Under the pieces are notes generated by a model that was not told where the DNA came from, did not search any database, and saw only the letters and a program-made list of their open reading frames with translations. A DNA stretch of 64,000 bases, taken from Geothrix oryzae (lineage in GTDB: Bacteria > Acidobacteriota > Holophagae > Holophagales > Holophagaceae). A program made the translations under genes and the position numbers. Shown piece after piece: positions 24,799-32,761 of the stretch; the stretch's first letter is position 1, and the number at the start of each line of letters is the position of its first letter. The stretch spans positions 2,108,001 through 2,172,000 of the forward strand of contig NZ_AP027079.1 in assembly GCF_030295385.1 (NCBI RefSeq), read 5' to 3'.

Positions 24799-26544
24799 AT
24801 GTCCAGGACCGAGGCATCCCCTCTCGAACCCACCGCAGCCGAAGGCCTGTCGAGCCCCCTCGAGGCGCGCTTGGCCGCCCTGGCGGAGCAGGTCCAGTAT
24901 CTGGAGGTCCGGGTCTCGGCCCTGGAATCCTCGGCGCCCGAACGCCCCGGGGTTCCGGCGGCCCTGACCCTGGAACCTGCCCCAGTCCCGCCCGCCCTGC
25001 CCAGCCCCGTCCACTTTGTGGGACTCATCGGTCGCGTCTGCCTCATCCTGGGCGGCGCCACCTTCATCCGGGCCCTGGTGGATGCGGGCACCCTCCATCG
25101 CGGCTGGGGTGTGGCCTTGGGCTTGGGCTACGCCCTGACTTGGGCGCTGCTCGCCGACCGCGGCCAGCGCTCCCTGGACTCCGCCTTCCACGCCCTCGCC
25201 TCCATCCTCATCGCCTATCCGCTGATCGTGGAATCGACCACGCGGTTTGGCATCCTGGCCCCCGGTCCCGCGGCCCTCCTCCTCCTGGCCATCACCGGCC
25301 TGCATGGCGCCGTGGCCTGGCGGCGGGACCTCCAGCCCATCATCTGGATCGCCACCTTCGCCTCCCTGGGGGCGGGCTTCGCCATGATGGCGATCCGCCA
25401 GGCCGTCGAACCCTTCGCCGCGGCGTTCCTTCTGCTGGGGGTGGCGGCCCTGTGGCTCACCTACGGGCGGCGATGGCACGGCCTGCGCTGGCCCACCGCC
25501 CTCGCCGCGGATCTCGGCGTGCTGATCCTCGCCCTGCTAGCCGCCTGGCCCGGGGGGCCACCCGAAGCGTACCGCGGGATCTCCCCGACCCGCGCCATGT
25601 TCCTGGCCCTGGCCCTGGCGGCCCTCTACATCGGCAGCTTCGCGGGACGGATGCTCCAGCGGCGCCGTGTGGTCAATGTCTTCGAATCCGTGCAGACGGC
25701 CGTCGTCCTGCTGGTGGGCTTCGGGGGCGCCGTCCGCATCGCGCTGGCCTCGGGATCGGGCGCGGCCCTGCTCGGGGGCGGCGTCTCCCTGGCGGGCGTG
25801 GGCTGCTACGCCGCCGCGGCCCCCTTTGCGGAGGATCAGGAGGAGACGCGCGCCAATTTCAACTTCTTCACCTTCCTCGCCCTCATCTTCCTCCTGCTGG
25901 GGGGCCCCATCGTCCTGCCGCTGCCTCTGTTCGCCGCCTTCAGCGGGGCCCTGGGACTGGCCGCCATGCTGGCGGGGCTGCGCCTCCGCCGGGCCGTCCT
26001 CATCCTTCAGAGCGCGATCTACCTCGTCGCCTCGTCTGCCGCCTCGGGGCTCGCCCTCTGGTCCTTCCGCGCCTTCCTGGATCCCGCCGGGGCCTCCGCC
26101 CGCCTGCCCCTCGCCGGCTTCGCCAGCCTGGCGGCCCTGGCGGCCACCCTGGCGCTGTTCCTACTGCGCCGCCCTCCCGATCCCATCGCGGCCCGCATGC
26201 GGGCCCCCGTGCTGGTGCTCGGGGCGCTGACCGCCGCGGGTTCCGGGGCGCTGGCGATCTGGGGCTGTTGTGGGGCCCTCGCCCGGGGCGCGCCCGACCC
26301 CGGCACCTTGGCCGTGGCCCGCACGGGGGTGCTGTCGGCCCTGGCCATCGCCCTGGCCTGGCTCGGGCGTCGGCTCCCCATCCTCGAGCTGCGGTGGCTG
26401 GTCTACCCGATGCTCGTCCTCACCGCCCTGAAATTCCTCTTTGAAGACTTGGCCGTGGGCCGTCCGCTGACCCTCTTCCTGGCCTTCATGTTCTTCGGGA
26501 CGACGCTCATCCTCGCGCCCCGCCTGCTGAAGGTGAACCGATGA
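24799..26544 (+). CDS. Polytopic membrane protein, DUF2339-like
   Basis: A 581-residue protein with a short N-terminal coiled coil (LEARLAALAEQVQYLEVRVS, about 18-37), a Pro-rich linker, and then roughly 14 or more hydrophobic helices through the C-terminus. The organisation, coiled coil plus many helices beginning with a GLIGRVCLILGG segment, is like DUF2339 predicted membrane proteins. The function of that family is unknown. The stop overlaps the start of the cytochrome gene (ATGA), so it is part of the respiratory operon. GAGG lies about 9 bases before the ATG at 24799. Confidence 0.72.
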   Translation: MSRTEASPLEPTAAEGLSSPLEARLAALAEQVQYLEVRVSALESSAPERPGVPAALTLEPAPVPPALPSPVHFVGLIGRVCLILGGATFIRALVDAGTLHRGWGVALGLGYALTWALLADRGQRSLDSAFHALASILIAYPLIVESTTRFGILAPGPAALLLLAITGLHGAVAWRRDLQPIIWIATFASLGAGFAMMAIRQAVEPFAAAFLLLGVAALWLTYGRRWHGLRWPTALAADLGVLILALLAAWPGGPPEAYRGISPTRAMFLALALAALYIGSFAGRMLQRRRVVNVFESVQTAVVLLVGFGGAVRIALASGSGAALLGGGVSLAGVGCYAAAAPFAEDQEETRANFNFFTFLALIFLLLGGPIVLPLPLFAAFSGALGLAAMLAGLRLRRAVLILQSAIYLVASSAASGLALWSFRAFLDPAGASARLPLAGFASLAALAATLALFLLRRPPDPIAARMRAPVLVLGALTAAGSGALAIWGCCGALARGAPDPGTLAVARTGVLSALAIALAWLGRRLPILELRWLVYPMLVLTALKFLFEDLAVGRPLTLFLAFMFFGTTLILAPRLLKVNR

Positions 26545-27128
26545 AAGAACTCGTGGTCCGTCGCCTCTCGCCCCCCGCCCGGACGGCGGGGCTCCTGGTC
26601 ATCCTGGGGCTGGCCGCCCTGGCGAACCCTCCTGCTCCGCCATCAACGCCCCCCCCGACGCCGCCCAGCGCCACGGCCCAGGAAGGCATCCAGGTGCCCA
26701 AGCCCCCCTTCAGCGAGGGCATCTTCCCGTGCTCCTCCTGCCACGACGGCAAGTCCATGAAGGTGAACCTCCAGCGCCGGGAGCTCACGGGCATGCACGG
26801 GGACATCATTCTCAACCACGGCCCGGAAAGCCGCTGGTGCCTGGACTGCCACGACCCGGCGAACCGGGACCGCCTCCGCCTGGCCAGCGGGGAGCGGATC
26901 GGGTTCGACACCTCGTACCAGCTCTGCGGTCAGTGCCACGGCGACAAGTTCCGCGACTGGCGCGTGGGCGTCCACGGCAAGCGCACCGGCAGCTGGAACG
27001 GCGCCAAGCAGTACCTGCTCTGCGTCCATTGCCACAACCCCCACTCGCCGCGGTTCCAGGCGCTGAAGCCCATGCCTCCGCCCACCCGGCCCGAACAGAT
27101 CCAATCCCGGAAGGGGGGTGCCCTATGA
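26541..27128 (+). CDS. Tetraheme c-type cytochrome
   Basis: A 195-residue exported cytochrome with a hydrophobic N-terminal signal or anchor (TAGLLVILGLAALA) and a Pro-rich linker. Four heme-binding motifs are present: CSSCH, CLDCH, CGQCH and CVHCH. Additional His residues (for example in GMHGDIILNHG and GVHGK) can serve as distal ligands. It overlaps its neighbours on both sides by ATGA. By context it is the electron-accepting or donating periplasmic subunit of the following FeS/NrfD complex, comparable in composition to Geobacter Cbc-type (CbcSTU) modules. Confidence 0.9.
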   Translation: MKELVVRRLSPPARTAGLLVILGLAALANPPAPPSTPPPTPPSATAQEGIQVPKPPFSEGIFPCSSCHDGKSMKVNLQRRELTGMHGDIILNHGPESRWCLDCHDPANRDRLRLASGERIGFDTSYQLCGQCHGDKFRDWRVGVHGKRTGSWNGAKQYLLCVHCHNPHSPRFQALKPMPPPTRPEQIQSRKGGAL

Positions 27129-28057
27129 CGGCCCGAGAACCCATCCAGCCCGCCGAGGGCTGCGCCTCATCCACCCCGGGCGGCGGCAGCCGCCGCGAGT
27201 TCCTCGGCACGGCCGTGGCGGCGGTGGCGACGACCCTCACCGGCTGCGGGAAGCTCAGCCACGAGGAGTTCCTCCAGCACAACTTCCGTGAGCTGTCCAA
27301 GGACGAAGTGCGCGATGTCATCGCGCGCCTCGAGAGGGAATACAAGGAGAAGTACGGCCGCGAGGTCAAGGTCGCCAATACGGCGCCCCTGCCCGGGGTG
27401 ATCTTCGGCTACGCCCTGGATCTCAGCCGGTGCATCGGCTGCCGCCGCTGCGTCCACGCCTGCGTGAAGGAGAACAACCAGTCGCGGAGCCCCGAAGTGC
27501 AGTGGATCCGCGTCCTCGAACTGGAGAAGGAGGAGGGCGTGAACCTCCAGCACGCGGATCAGTACTACGATCCCGCGGAGGTTCCCCGCGAAGGCCACTT
27601 CTACATGCCGGTCCAATGCCAGCAGTGCAAGAAACCGCCCTGCGTGAAGGTCTGCCCCGTGGGCGCCACCTGGCGCGAGAAGGACGGCATCACGGTCGTG
27701 GACTACAACTGGTGCATCGGCTGCCGCTATTGCATGGCAGCCTGCCCCTACGGCGCCCGCCACTTCAACTGGGGTGAGCCGAACCTGCCCCCGGACCAGG
27801 TCAATCCCGACACCCACTACCTCGGCAACCGCCCGCGGCCCAAGGGCGTCGTCGAGAAGTGCACCTTCTGCATCCAGCGCACCCGGAAGGGCCTCTACCC
27901 GGCCTGCGTGGAGATCTGCCCCACGGGCTCGCGCAAGTTCGGCAACCTGCTCGACAAGACCAGCGAGATCCGCTACATCCTCGAAAACAAGCGCGTCTTC
28001 AAGCTCAAGGAAGAGCTGAACACCCAACCCAACTTCTTCTACTTCTACGGAGTCTGA
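27125..28057 (+). CDS. Tat-type four-cluster ferredoxin subunit (DmsB/PhsB/HmcB-like)
   Basis: A 310-residue iron-sulfur protein. The N-terminus has a Tat motif (SRREFLG) and an apparent lipobox (LTGC). Cysteine groups CIGCRRCVHAC, CQQCKKPPCVKVCP, CIGCRYCMAACP and CTFC...CVEICP predict four [4Fe-4S] clusters forming an electron wire. The start ATG at 27125 overlaps the cytochrome stop (ATGA). It sits between the cytochrome and the NrfD subunit, so it should relay electrons between quinone and heme on the periplasmic face. No molybdopterin catalytic subunit is present nearby. Confidence 0.92.
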   Translation: MTAREPIQPAEGCASSTPGGGSRREFLGTAVAAVATTLTGCGKLSHEEFLQHNFRELSKDEVRDVIARLEREYKEKYGREVKVANTAPLPGVIFGYALDLSRCIGCRRCVHACVKENNQSRSPEVQWIRVLELEKEEGVNLQHADQYYDPAEVPREGHFYMPVQCQQCKKPPCVKVCPVGATWREKDGITVVDYNWCIGCRYCMAACPYGARHFNWGEPNLPPDQVNPDTHYLGNRPRPKGVVEKCTFCIQRTRKGLYPACVEICPTGSRKFGNLLDKTSEIRYILENKRVFKLKEELNTQPNFFYFYGV

Positions 28058-28061
28058 GGCC

Positions 28062-29312
28062 ATGCTGCGGAACTTCTGGCAGTTCATCACCGACACACTC
28101 CGGCTCATCACCCGGGGCAACCGCTACTACTACGCCTGGATCGGCTTCCTGCTGCTGCTCATCGCCATCGGCACGGGCGCCTACATCGGCCAGGTGAACG
28201 ACGGCCTCATCGTCACGCGAATGCGGGACCAGGTGTCCTGGGGCTTCTACATCGGCAACTTCACCTTCCTCGTGGGCGTGGCCGCGGCGGCCATCATGCT
28301 GGTCATCCCGGCCTATGTCTACGACTGGGAGCCCATCAAGGAGATCACCATCCTGGGCGAGATGCTGGCCATCAGCGCCCTCATCATGTGCCTCGGGTTC
28401 GTCATGGTGGACATCGGCCGGCCCGACCGCTTCTGGCACATCATCCCGCTGGTGGGGCGCCTGAACTGGCCCCAGTCCATGCTGGCCTGGGATGTGATCG
28501 TGCTGAACCTCTACCTGCTCCTCAACTGGTTCGTGGTCACCTACCTGCTCTTCTGCGCCTACACCGACCGCCACTATGTGAAGAAGCTCGTGCTGCCCCT
28601 GGTGCTGCTCTCCATCCCCATGGCCGTGAGCATCCACACCGTGACGGCCTATCTCTACAACGGCCTGGCGGCGAGGCCCTTCTGGAACTCCGCCATCCTC
28701 GCGCCGCGGTTCCTGGCATCGGCCTTCTGTTCGGGCCCCGCCATCCTCCTCATCCTGCTCCAGGTGCTGCGGAAGACCACCAAGCTCAGCATCAAGGACG
28801 AGGCCATCTTCAAGATCGCGGAACTGATGGCCTACACCATGGGCTTCAATCTGTTCCTGACGGCCGCCGAGGCCTTCAAGGAGCTCTACTCCGGTACCGA
28901 GCACATGGTGTATTTCCAGTACCTGCTGTTCGGCCTCAAGGGACACACCACCCTGGTGCCCTTCGCCTGGGCCTCGATCCTCTGCGGGCTCGCCGCCTTC
29001 ATCCTCTTCCTCGTGCCCCGGTTCCGCACCAACTGGACCTTGCTCAACTTGGGTTGTGTCCTGATCTACGCCAGCGTCTACATCGAGAAGGGCATGGGGC
29101 TCATCATCCCCGGCCTCACCCCGGACGCCTTGGGGGAGATCTATGTCTACCGCCCCTCCTACACGGAGGTCGCCGTGGCTGCCGGCATCTTCGCCATCGG
29201 CTTCCTAGTCTTCACCCTCATGCTCAAGGCCGCCGTACCCATGATGCTGGGCGAGTTCACCCTCACCCGGGGACGGAAGCGCCTTGATGCGCCAGAGGCC
29301 GGTCCGGTCTGA
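28062..29312 (+). CDS. nrfD: NrfD/PsrC-family quinone-interacting membrane subunit
   Basis: A 416-residue integral membrane protein with about ten helices, the HmcC/DmsC-like size class. Conserved features include NFTFLVGVAAAAIMLVIPAY, DIGRPDRFWHIIPL and SVHTVTAYLY-type segments near the quinone site (here SIHTVTAYLY). It starts 5 bases after the ferredoxin stop. The set tetraheme cytochrome, ferredoxin and NrfD is a membrane quinol:cytochrome oxidoreductase module; direction of electron flow cannot be read from the sequence. Confidence 0.92.
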   Translation: MLRNFWQFITDTLRLITRGNRYYYAWIGFLLLLIAIGTGAYIGQVNDGLIVTRMRDQVSWGFYIGNFTFLVGVAAAAIMLVIPAYVYDWEPIKEITILGEMLAISALIMCLGFVMVDIGRPDRFWHIIPLVGRLNWPQSMLAWDVIVLNLYLLLNWFVVTYLLFCAYTDRHYVKKLVLPLVLLSIPMAVSIHTVTAYLYNGLAARPFWNSAILAPRFLASAFCSGPAILLILLQVLRKTTKLSIKDEAIFKIAELMAYTMGFNLFLTAAEAFKELYSGTEHMVYFQYLLFGLKGHTTLVPFAWASILCGLAAFILFLVPRFRTNWTLLNLGCVLIYASVYIEKGMGLIIPGLTPDALGEIYVYRPSYTEVAVAAGIFAIGFLVFTLMLKAAVPMMLGEFTLTRGRKRLDAPEAGPV

Positions 29313-29319
29313 ATCCGCC

Positions 29320-29344
29320 GGCCGGCCTCCATCGCAGGCCGGCC
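29320..29344. terminator. GC-rich hairpin between convergent nrfD and HD-GYP genes
   Basis: A perfect 9-bp stem (GGCCGGCCT at 29320-29328 with AGGCCGGCC at 29336-29344) and a 7-base loop lie 8 bases after the nrfD stop. No T run is present on either side, so termination is plausible but unproven. Confidence 0.5.
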
Positions 29345-29362
29345 CCCCGGTCAGATCGCAGG

Positions 29363-30445
29363 TCAGATCCCCGGATCCTCGTCCGGGGCCTCGTCGGGGT
29401 TCGCCTCGAGGATGGCCCGGAATTTCTCCAGGTTCGCCAGAAACAGGTCCACCAGCCGCGGATCGAAATGGACGCCGCGCCCCTTCCGGATCAGCTCGAC
29501 GACCTGGTCTTCGGGCCAGGAGTCCTTGTAGTGGCGGCGGCTGCTGGCCGCGTCGTAGACATCCACCAGCGTCGTGATGCGCGCCTCCATGGGGATGGCC
29601 TCGCCCTTCAGGCCCCTCGGGTAGCCGGTGCCGTCCCACTTCTCGTGGTGGCCGATGGCGATGCGCGCGCCCATCTGGATGAAGGGCACCGTCGAGCCTT
29701 TAAGGATGGCGGCGCCCATGCTGGTGTGCCGCTTCATGGCAACCCATTCCCCTTCATCCAGGGAACCGGGCTTCTGGAGGATGGCGTCAGGCACGCCGAT
29801 CTTGCCGATGTCATGCATGGGGGCGGCCGATTGGATGGTGTCGATGCCTTGGTGGTCCCAGCCCAGCAGCCGCGCCATCTCTGCCGCATAGAGCCCGATG
29901 CGGCGGACATGCATGCCCGTCTCGTTGTCGCGGTGCTCCGTCGCCGCAATGAGGCGGAGGGCGATCTCCTCGCGGGAAGCGCGGATCTCCAAGGTCTGCT
30001 CCCGGACCTTCTGGGCGAGCTGGGCCTCGCGGTCGCGGAAGGCGATCTCCAGCATCCGGCGGCGCAGGGCCGCATTGACCTGCACCAGGATCTCCCGGGG
30101 CTGGAAGGGTTTCAGCACATACCCGAAGGCCCCCTGCTGCAGGCACTCGATGGCCGTTTCCGCATCCTCCATGGAACTCACCATCAGCACGGAGATCTCC
30201 GGGATCTGCGGCTGGAGGGCCTTGACCAGGTCCAGTCCCGAGGCTCCCGGCATCTGGATGTCGCAGAGCACCAGATCGGCAGGTTCCTCTTCGAGGGCCC
30301 GCAGCGCATGGGGGACATCCTCCGCATCCCGGCAGTGATAGCCGGCCTTGGTGAGGATGCGCTGGAGGGAGAGGCGGATGATGGGCAGGTCATCCACGAT
30401 CAGGATGCGGACCCGCCCCGGCACCACCTGGATCTCTTCGCCCAT
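29363..30445 (-). CDS. Response regulator with HD-GYP cyclic-di-GMP phosphodiesterase output
   Basis: A 360-residue protein with an N-terminal receiver domain (about 12-130; phospho-Asp in VLCDIQMPG; Lys in VLKPFQ). A coiled linker with residues such as REQTLEIRASREEIA follows. The HD-GYP domain (about 165-340) has MHDIGKIGVPD, GHHEKWDGTGYPRGL (intact GYP) and DVYDAASSRRHYK. It should hydrolyse cyclic-di-GMP when its cognate kinase signals, opposing GGDEF enzymes such as the one at 15.4 kb. No sensor kinase is adjacent. Confidence 0.94.
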   Translation of the reverse strand: MGEEIQVVPGRVRILIVDDLPIIRLSLQRILTKAGYHCRDAEDVPHALRALEEEPADLVLCDIQMPGASGLDLVKALQPQIPEISVLMVSSMEDAETAIECLQQGAFGYVLKPFQPREILVQVNAALRRRMLEIAFRDREAQLAQKVREQTLEIRASREEIALRLIAATEHRDNETGMHVRRIGLYAAEMARLLGWDHQGIDTIQSAAPMHDIGKIGVPDAILQKPGSLDEGEWVAMKRHTSMGAAILKGSTVPFIQMGARIAIGHHEKWDGTGYPRGLKGEAIPMEARITTLVDVYDAASSRRHYKDSWPEDQVVELIRKGRGVHFDPRLVDLFLANLEKFRAILEANPDEAPDEDPGI

Positions 30446-30518
30446 GCGCCTCCCCTGACTCCTTGCTCCAGCGGCTCCTTGGATGGATGACTGTCGTCGG
30501 AGATCATCGCACAGGCAG

Positions 30519-30544
30519 AAAAAACCCGGATAACCTCATCCGGG
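30519..30544 (-). terminator. Intrinsic terminator of the 30.6-31.0 kb gene
   Basis: On the minus strand CCCGGAT (30544-30538), a 6-base loop and ATCCGGG (30531-30525) are followed by TTTTTT. It lies 33 bases after the stop of the TPR-like gene. Flanking GACAGG/GCCTGT bases may extend the stem around the T run. Confidence 0.85.
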
Positions 30545-30576
30545 CCTGTCTTTGATTTTGTTGCCGGGCCCAAGAC

Positions 30577-31023
30577 TCAGCGGGCCCATTCCAGCGAATC
30601 GCGCTTGGCCCCGTAGTGGGCGCCCAGGTCGAGGGTGATGGCCCGCTCGCACAGCTCCAGGGCGGCGTGGAAATCCCCCAGCTCGCTCTGGGCCTGGATG
30701 CCCCGCTCAAAGCAGGTCATCCCCTCCAGCAGCCGCCGGTATTCGTGGGGGAAGGCGGCCTCCAAGTCGACCAGGTAGCCCAGCGCCTGGCCCACGGACT
30801 CCACGCAGGCCTCCCATTGTCCGCACTGGGCCTGGGCCTCAGCCATCAGGTCGTAGGCGACGCCCTTCACGGCGTTGGGCAGGCTGGCCTGGCTTTCGAA
30901 GGTCCGGCGCAGGTACTTCAGGGCTGACTCAGGGCCACTGAAGGCCGCCTCCCGATGACCTGCCAGCAGGTCCTCCAGGGTGTCCTTCACCGACTTGCGG
31001 ACGGGTTCGTTGCGCTTGGCCAT
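30577..31023 (-). CDS. Hypothetical TPR-like helical protein
   Basis: A 148-residue cytoplasmic protein that I do not recognise. It is almost wholly helical with TPR-like pairs (VAYDLMAEAQAQCGQWEACV; GIQAQSELGDFHAALELCER). The basic N-terminus is KRNEPVRKSVKDTLEDLLAG. It is isolated between a terminator downstream and a dispersed repeat upstream. The start could be the ATG at 31023 or at 31029; neither has a clear ribosome site. Confidence 0.65.
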   Translation of the reverse strand: MAKRNEPVRKSVKDTLEDLLAGHREAAFSGPESALKYLRRTFESQASLPNAVKGVAYDLMAEAQAQCGQWEACVESVGQALGYLVDLEAAFPHEYRRLLEGMTCFERGIQAQSELGDFHAALELCERAITLDLGAHYGAKRDSLEWAR

Positions 31024-31047
31024 GGTCATCCGGACAAAAAGCATTCA

Positions 31048-31115
31048 CCACAGAGGGCGCGGAGATCACAGAGAAGAGAAAATGGCTTTCTCTGCGCTCT
31101 CCGCGTCCTCTGCGG
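31048..31115. repeat. Dispersed intergenic repeat, copy A (inverted-repeat form)
   Basis: Arms at 31051-31065 and 31098-31112 are reverse complements over 14 of 15 bases (core CAGAGG-GCGCGGAGA). The element lies 25 bases upstream of the TPR-like gene and 8 bases past the guaA stop. Related copies are at 32675-32753 and 34868-34897. Confidence 0.8.
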
Positions 31116-31122
31116 CTGACGA

Positions 31123-32652
31123 TCACTCGTATTCGATGGTCGCCGGAGGCTTGGAGGTGATGTCGTAGACCACGCGGTTGATGCCCTTCACTTCGCGGAC
31201 GATGCGCTGGGCAATGCGATCCAGCAGTTCGTGGGGCAGGCGCGCCCAGTCGGCGGTCATGAAGTCCTCGCTGGTCACGGCACGGAGGGCGCACATCCAC
31301 TCGAAGGTGCGCTCGTCGCCCATGATGCCCACGGTCTGTACCGGCAGCAGCACCGCGAAGGCCTGGCTGGTCTTGCGGTACCAGCCGCTCTCCTTCAGTT
31401 CCTGCATGAAGATGGCGTCGGCGTTCTGGAGGATGGTCGCCCGCTCGCGGGTGATGGCGCCCGGGAGGCGCACGGCCAGGCCCGGCCCCGGGAAGGGATG
31501 CCGCTGGTTCATTTCTTCCGGCAGGCCCAGCGCCAGGCCCGTGGCCCGCACCTCGTCCTTGAACAGCTCGCGCAGGGGCTCCACCAGCTTCAGCTTCATG
31601 CGCTCCGGCAGGCCGCCCACATTGTGGTGGGACTTCACCAGGATGGCCCCGCCGATGCCGCTGGATTCGATGACATCCGGGTAGGTGGTTCCCTGACCCA
31701 GGAAGTCGGCCTTCACCTTGCCGGCCTCGCGCTCGAAGACTTCGATGAACTTCCCGCCGATGATCTTCCGCTTCTGCTCGGGGTCGGTCACGCCCGCCAG
31801 GGCGCCCAGGAACTCCTCGGAGGCATCGACCCAGATCACATTCAGCTCGAAGGGCGCGAAGTAGGCCTGCACCTGCTTCATCTCATCCTTGCGCATGAGG
31901 CCGTGGTCCACGAACACGCAGGTCAGCTGCTTCCCGATGGCCTTGTGCAGCAGCAGGGCCGCCACGCTGGAATCCACGCCGCCGCTGAGGCCGAGCACCA
32001 CCGTGCCCTGCCCCACCTGCTCGCGGATGGCCTTCACCTTCTCCTCGATGAAGTTGCCGGCATTCCAGTCCAGGCTCATGCCGCAGTGCCGGAGGAAGTT
32101 CAGCAGCAGGGGCGTGCCCTGGGTGCTGTGGGTGACCTCCGGGTGGAACTGGAGGCAGTAGATCCCGCGCTTCGGATCTTCCATGGCCGCCACGGGCACG
32201 CTGGGCGTCTTCGCCGTGACCGTGAAGCCGGCCGGAGCCGCTTCCACATGGTCGCCGTGGCTCATCCACACCTGCTGGGCGTGGGGCAGGCCTTCGAAGA
32301 GCATGGAGTGCTCGGGCATGGCCTGGATCTCGGCCTTGCCGTACTCGCGGCTGGCGGACCGGTGCAGCTGGCCGCCCAGGTTGCGGGCCAGGAGCTGCTG
32401 GCCGTAGCAGATGCCGAGGATGGGCACGCCCAGCTCGAGGATGGCCGGGTCCAGGTCCGGCGCGCCGGGCTCCAGCACCGAATTCGGTCCGCCCGACAGG
32501 ATCACGCCCTTGAGGTCCGCCCCGGCGATCTCAGCGGCCGTGGCGCCGCTGCCGTAAACCAGACCGAAGGCCCCCAGCTCCCGCAGCCGCCGGGTGATGA
32601 GCCTCGTGTACTGGCTGCCGTAGTCGATGATCGCAATGCGTTCGTGGTGCAT
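31123..32652 (-). CDS. guaA: GMP synthase (glutamine-hydrolysing)
   Basis: Converts XMP to GMP using glutamine and ATP, the last step of guanine nucleotide synthesis. The 509-residue enzyme has a class I amidotransferase domain (1-190; nucleophile Cys in ILGICYGQQLL; His/Glu in FHPEVTHS). The ATP-pyrophosphatase loop is LGLSGGVDSSVAAL (about 218-231), and the dimerisation domain ends in PPATIEYE. Length is usual. It is flanked on both sides by copies of the same intergenic repeat. Confidence 0.97.
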   Translation of the reverse strand: MHHERIAIIDYGSQYTRLITRRLRELGAFGLVYGSGATAAEIAGADLKGVILSGGPNSVLEPGAPDLDPAILELGVPILGICYGQQLLARNLGGQLHRSASREYGKAEIQAMPEHSMLFEGLPHAQQVWMSHGDHVEAAPAGFTVTAKTPSVPVAAMEDPKRGIYCLQFHPEVTHSTQGTPLLLNFLRHCGMSLDWNAGNFIEEKVKAIREQVGQGTVVLGLSGGVDSSVAALLLHKAIGKQLTCVFVDHGLMRKDEMKQVQAYFAPFELNVIWVDASEEFLGALAGVTDPEQKRKIIGGKFIEVFEREAGKVKADFLGQGTTYPDVIESSGIGGAILVKSHHNVGGLPERMKLKLVEPLRELFKDEVRATGLALGLPEEMNQRHPFPGPGLAVRLPGAITRERATILQNADAIFMQELKESGWYRKTSQAFAVLLPVQTVGIMGDERTFEWMCALRAVTSEDFMTADWARLPHELLDRIAQRIVREVKGINRVVYDITSKPPATIEYE

Positions 32653-32674
32653 GGAGGCCTCTTGAAAGCGTTTT

Positions 32675-32753
32675 AACCGCAGAGAGCGCGGAGAAAAGAA
32701 TGAAAACCTCTGTGGTCCCTGCGGCCTCTGTGGTCCCTGCGGCCTCTGTGGTT
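32675..32753. repeat. Dispersed intergenic repeat, copy B, with internal 18-bp tandem
   Basis: It opens with AACCGCAGAGAGCGCGGAGA and ends with an imperfect inverted copy of the first ten bases (CTCTGTGGTT). Inside, an 18-base unit beginning CCTCTGTGGT occurs at 32707-32724 and 32725-32742, with a partial third copy from 32743. It fills the gap between glyS and guaA. Confidence 0.85.
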
Positions 32754-32761
32754 GAACCGTC

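Noticed and set aside
31048-32753. Insertion-sequence ends flanking guaA
   Set aside because: The repeats are short, share no transposase gene, and guaA between them is a normal housekeeping gene with no target duplication.
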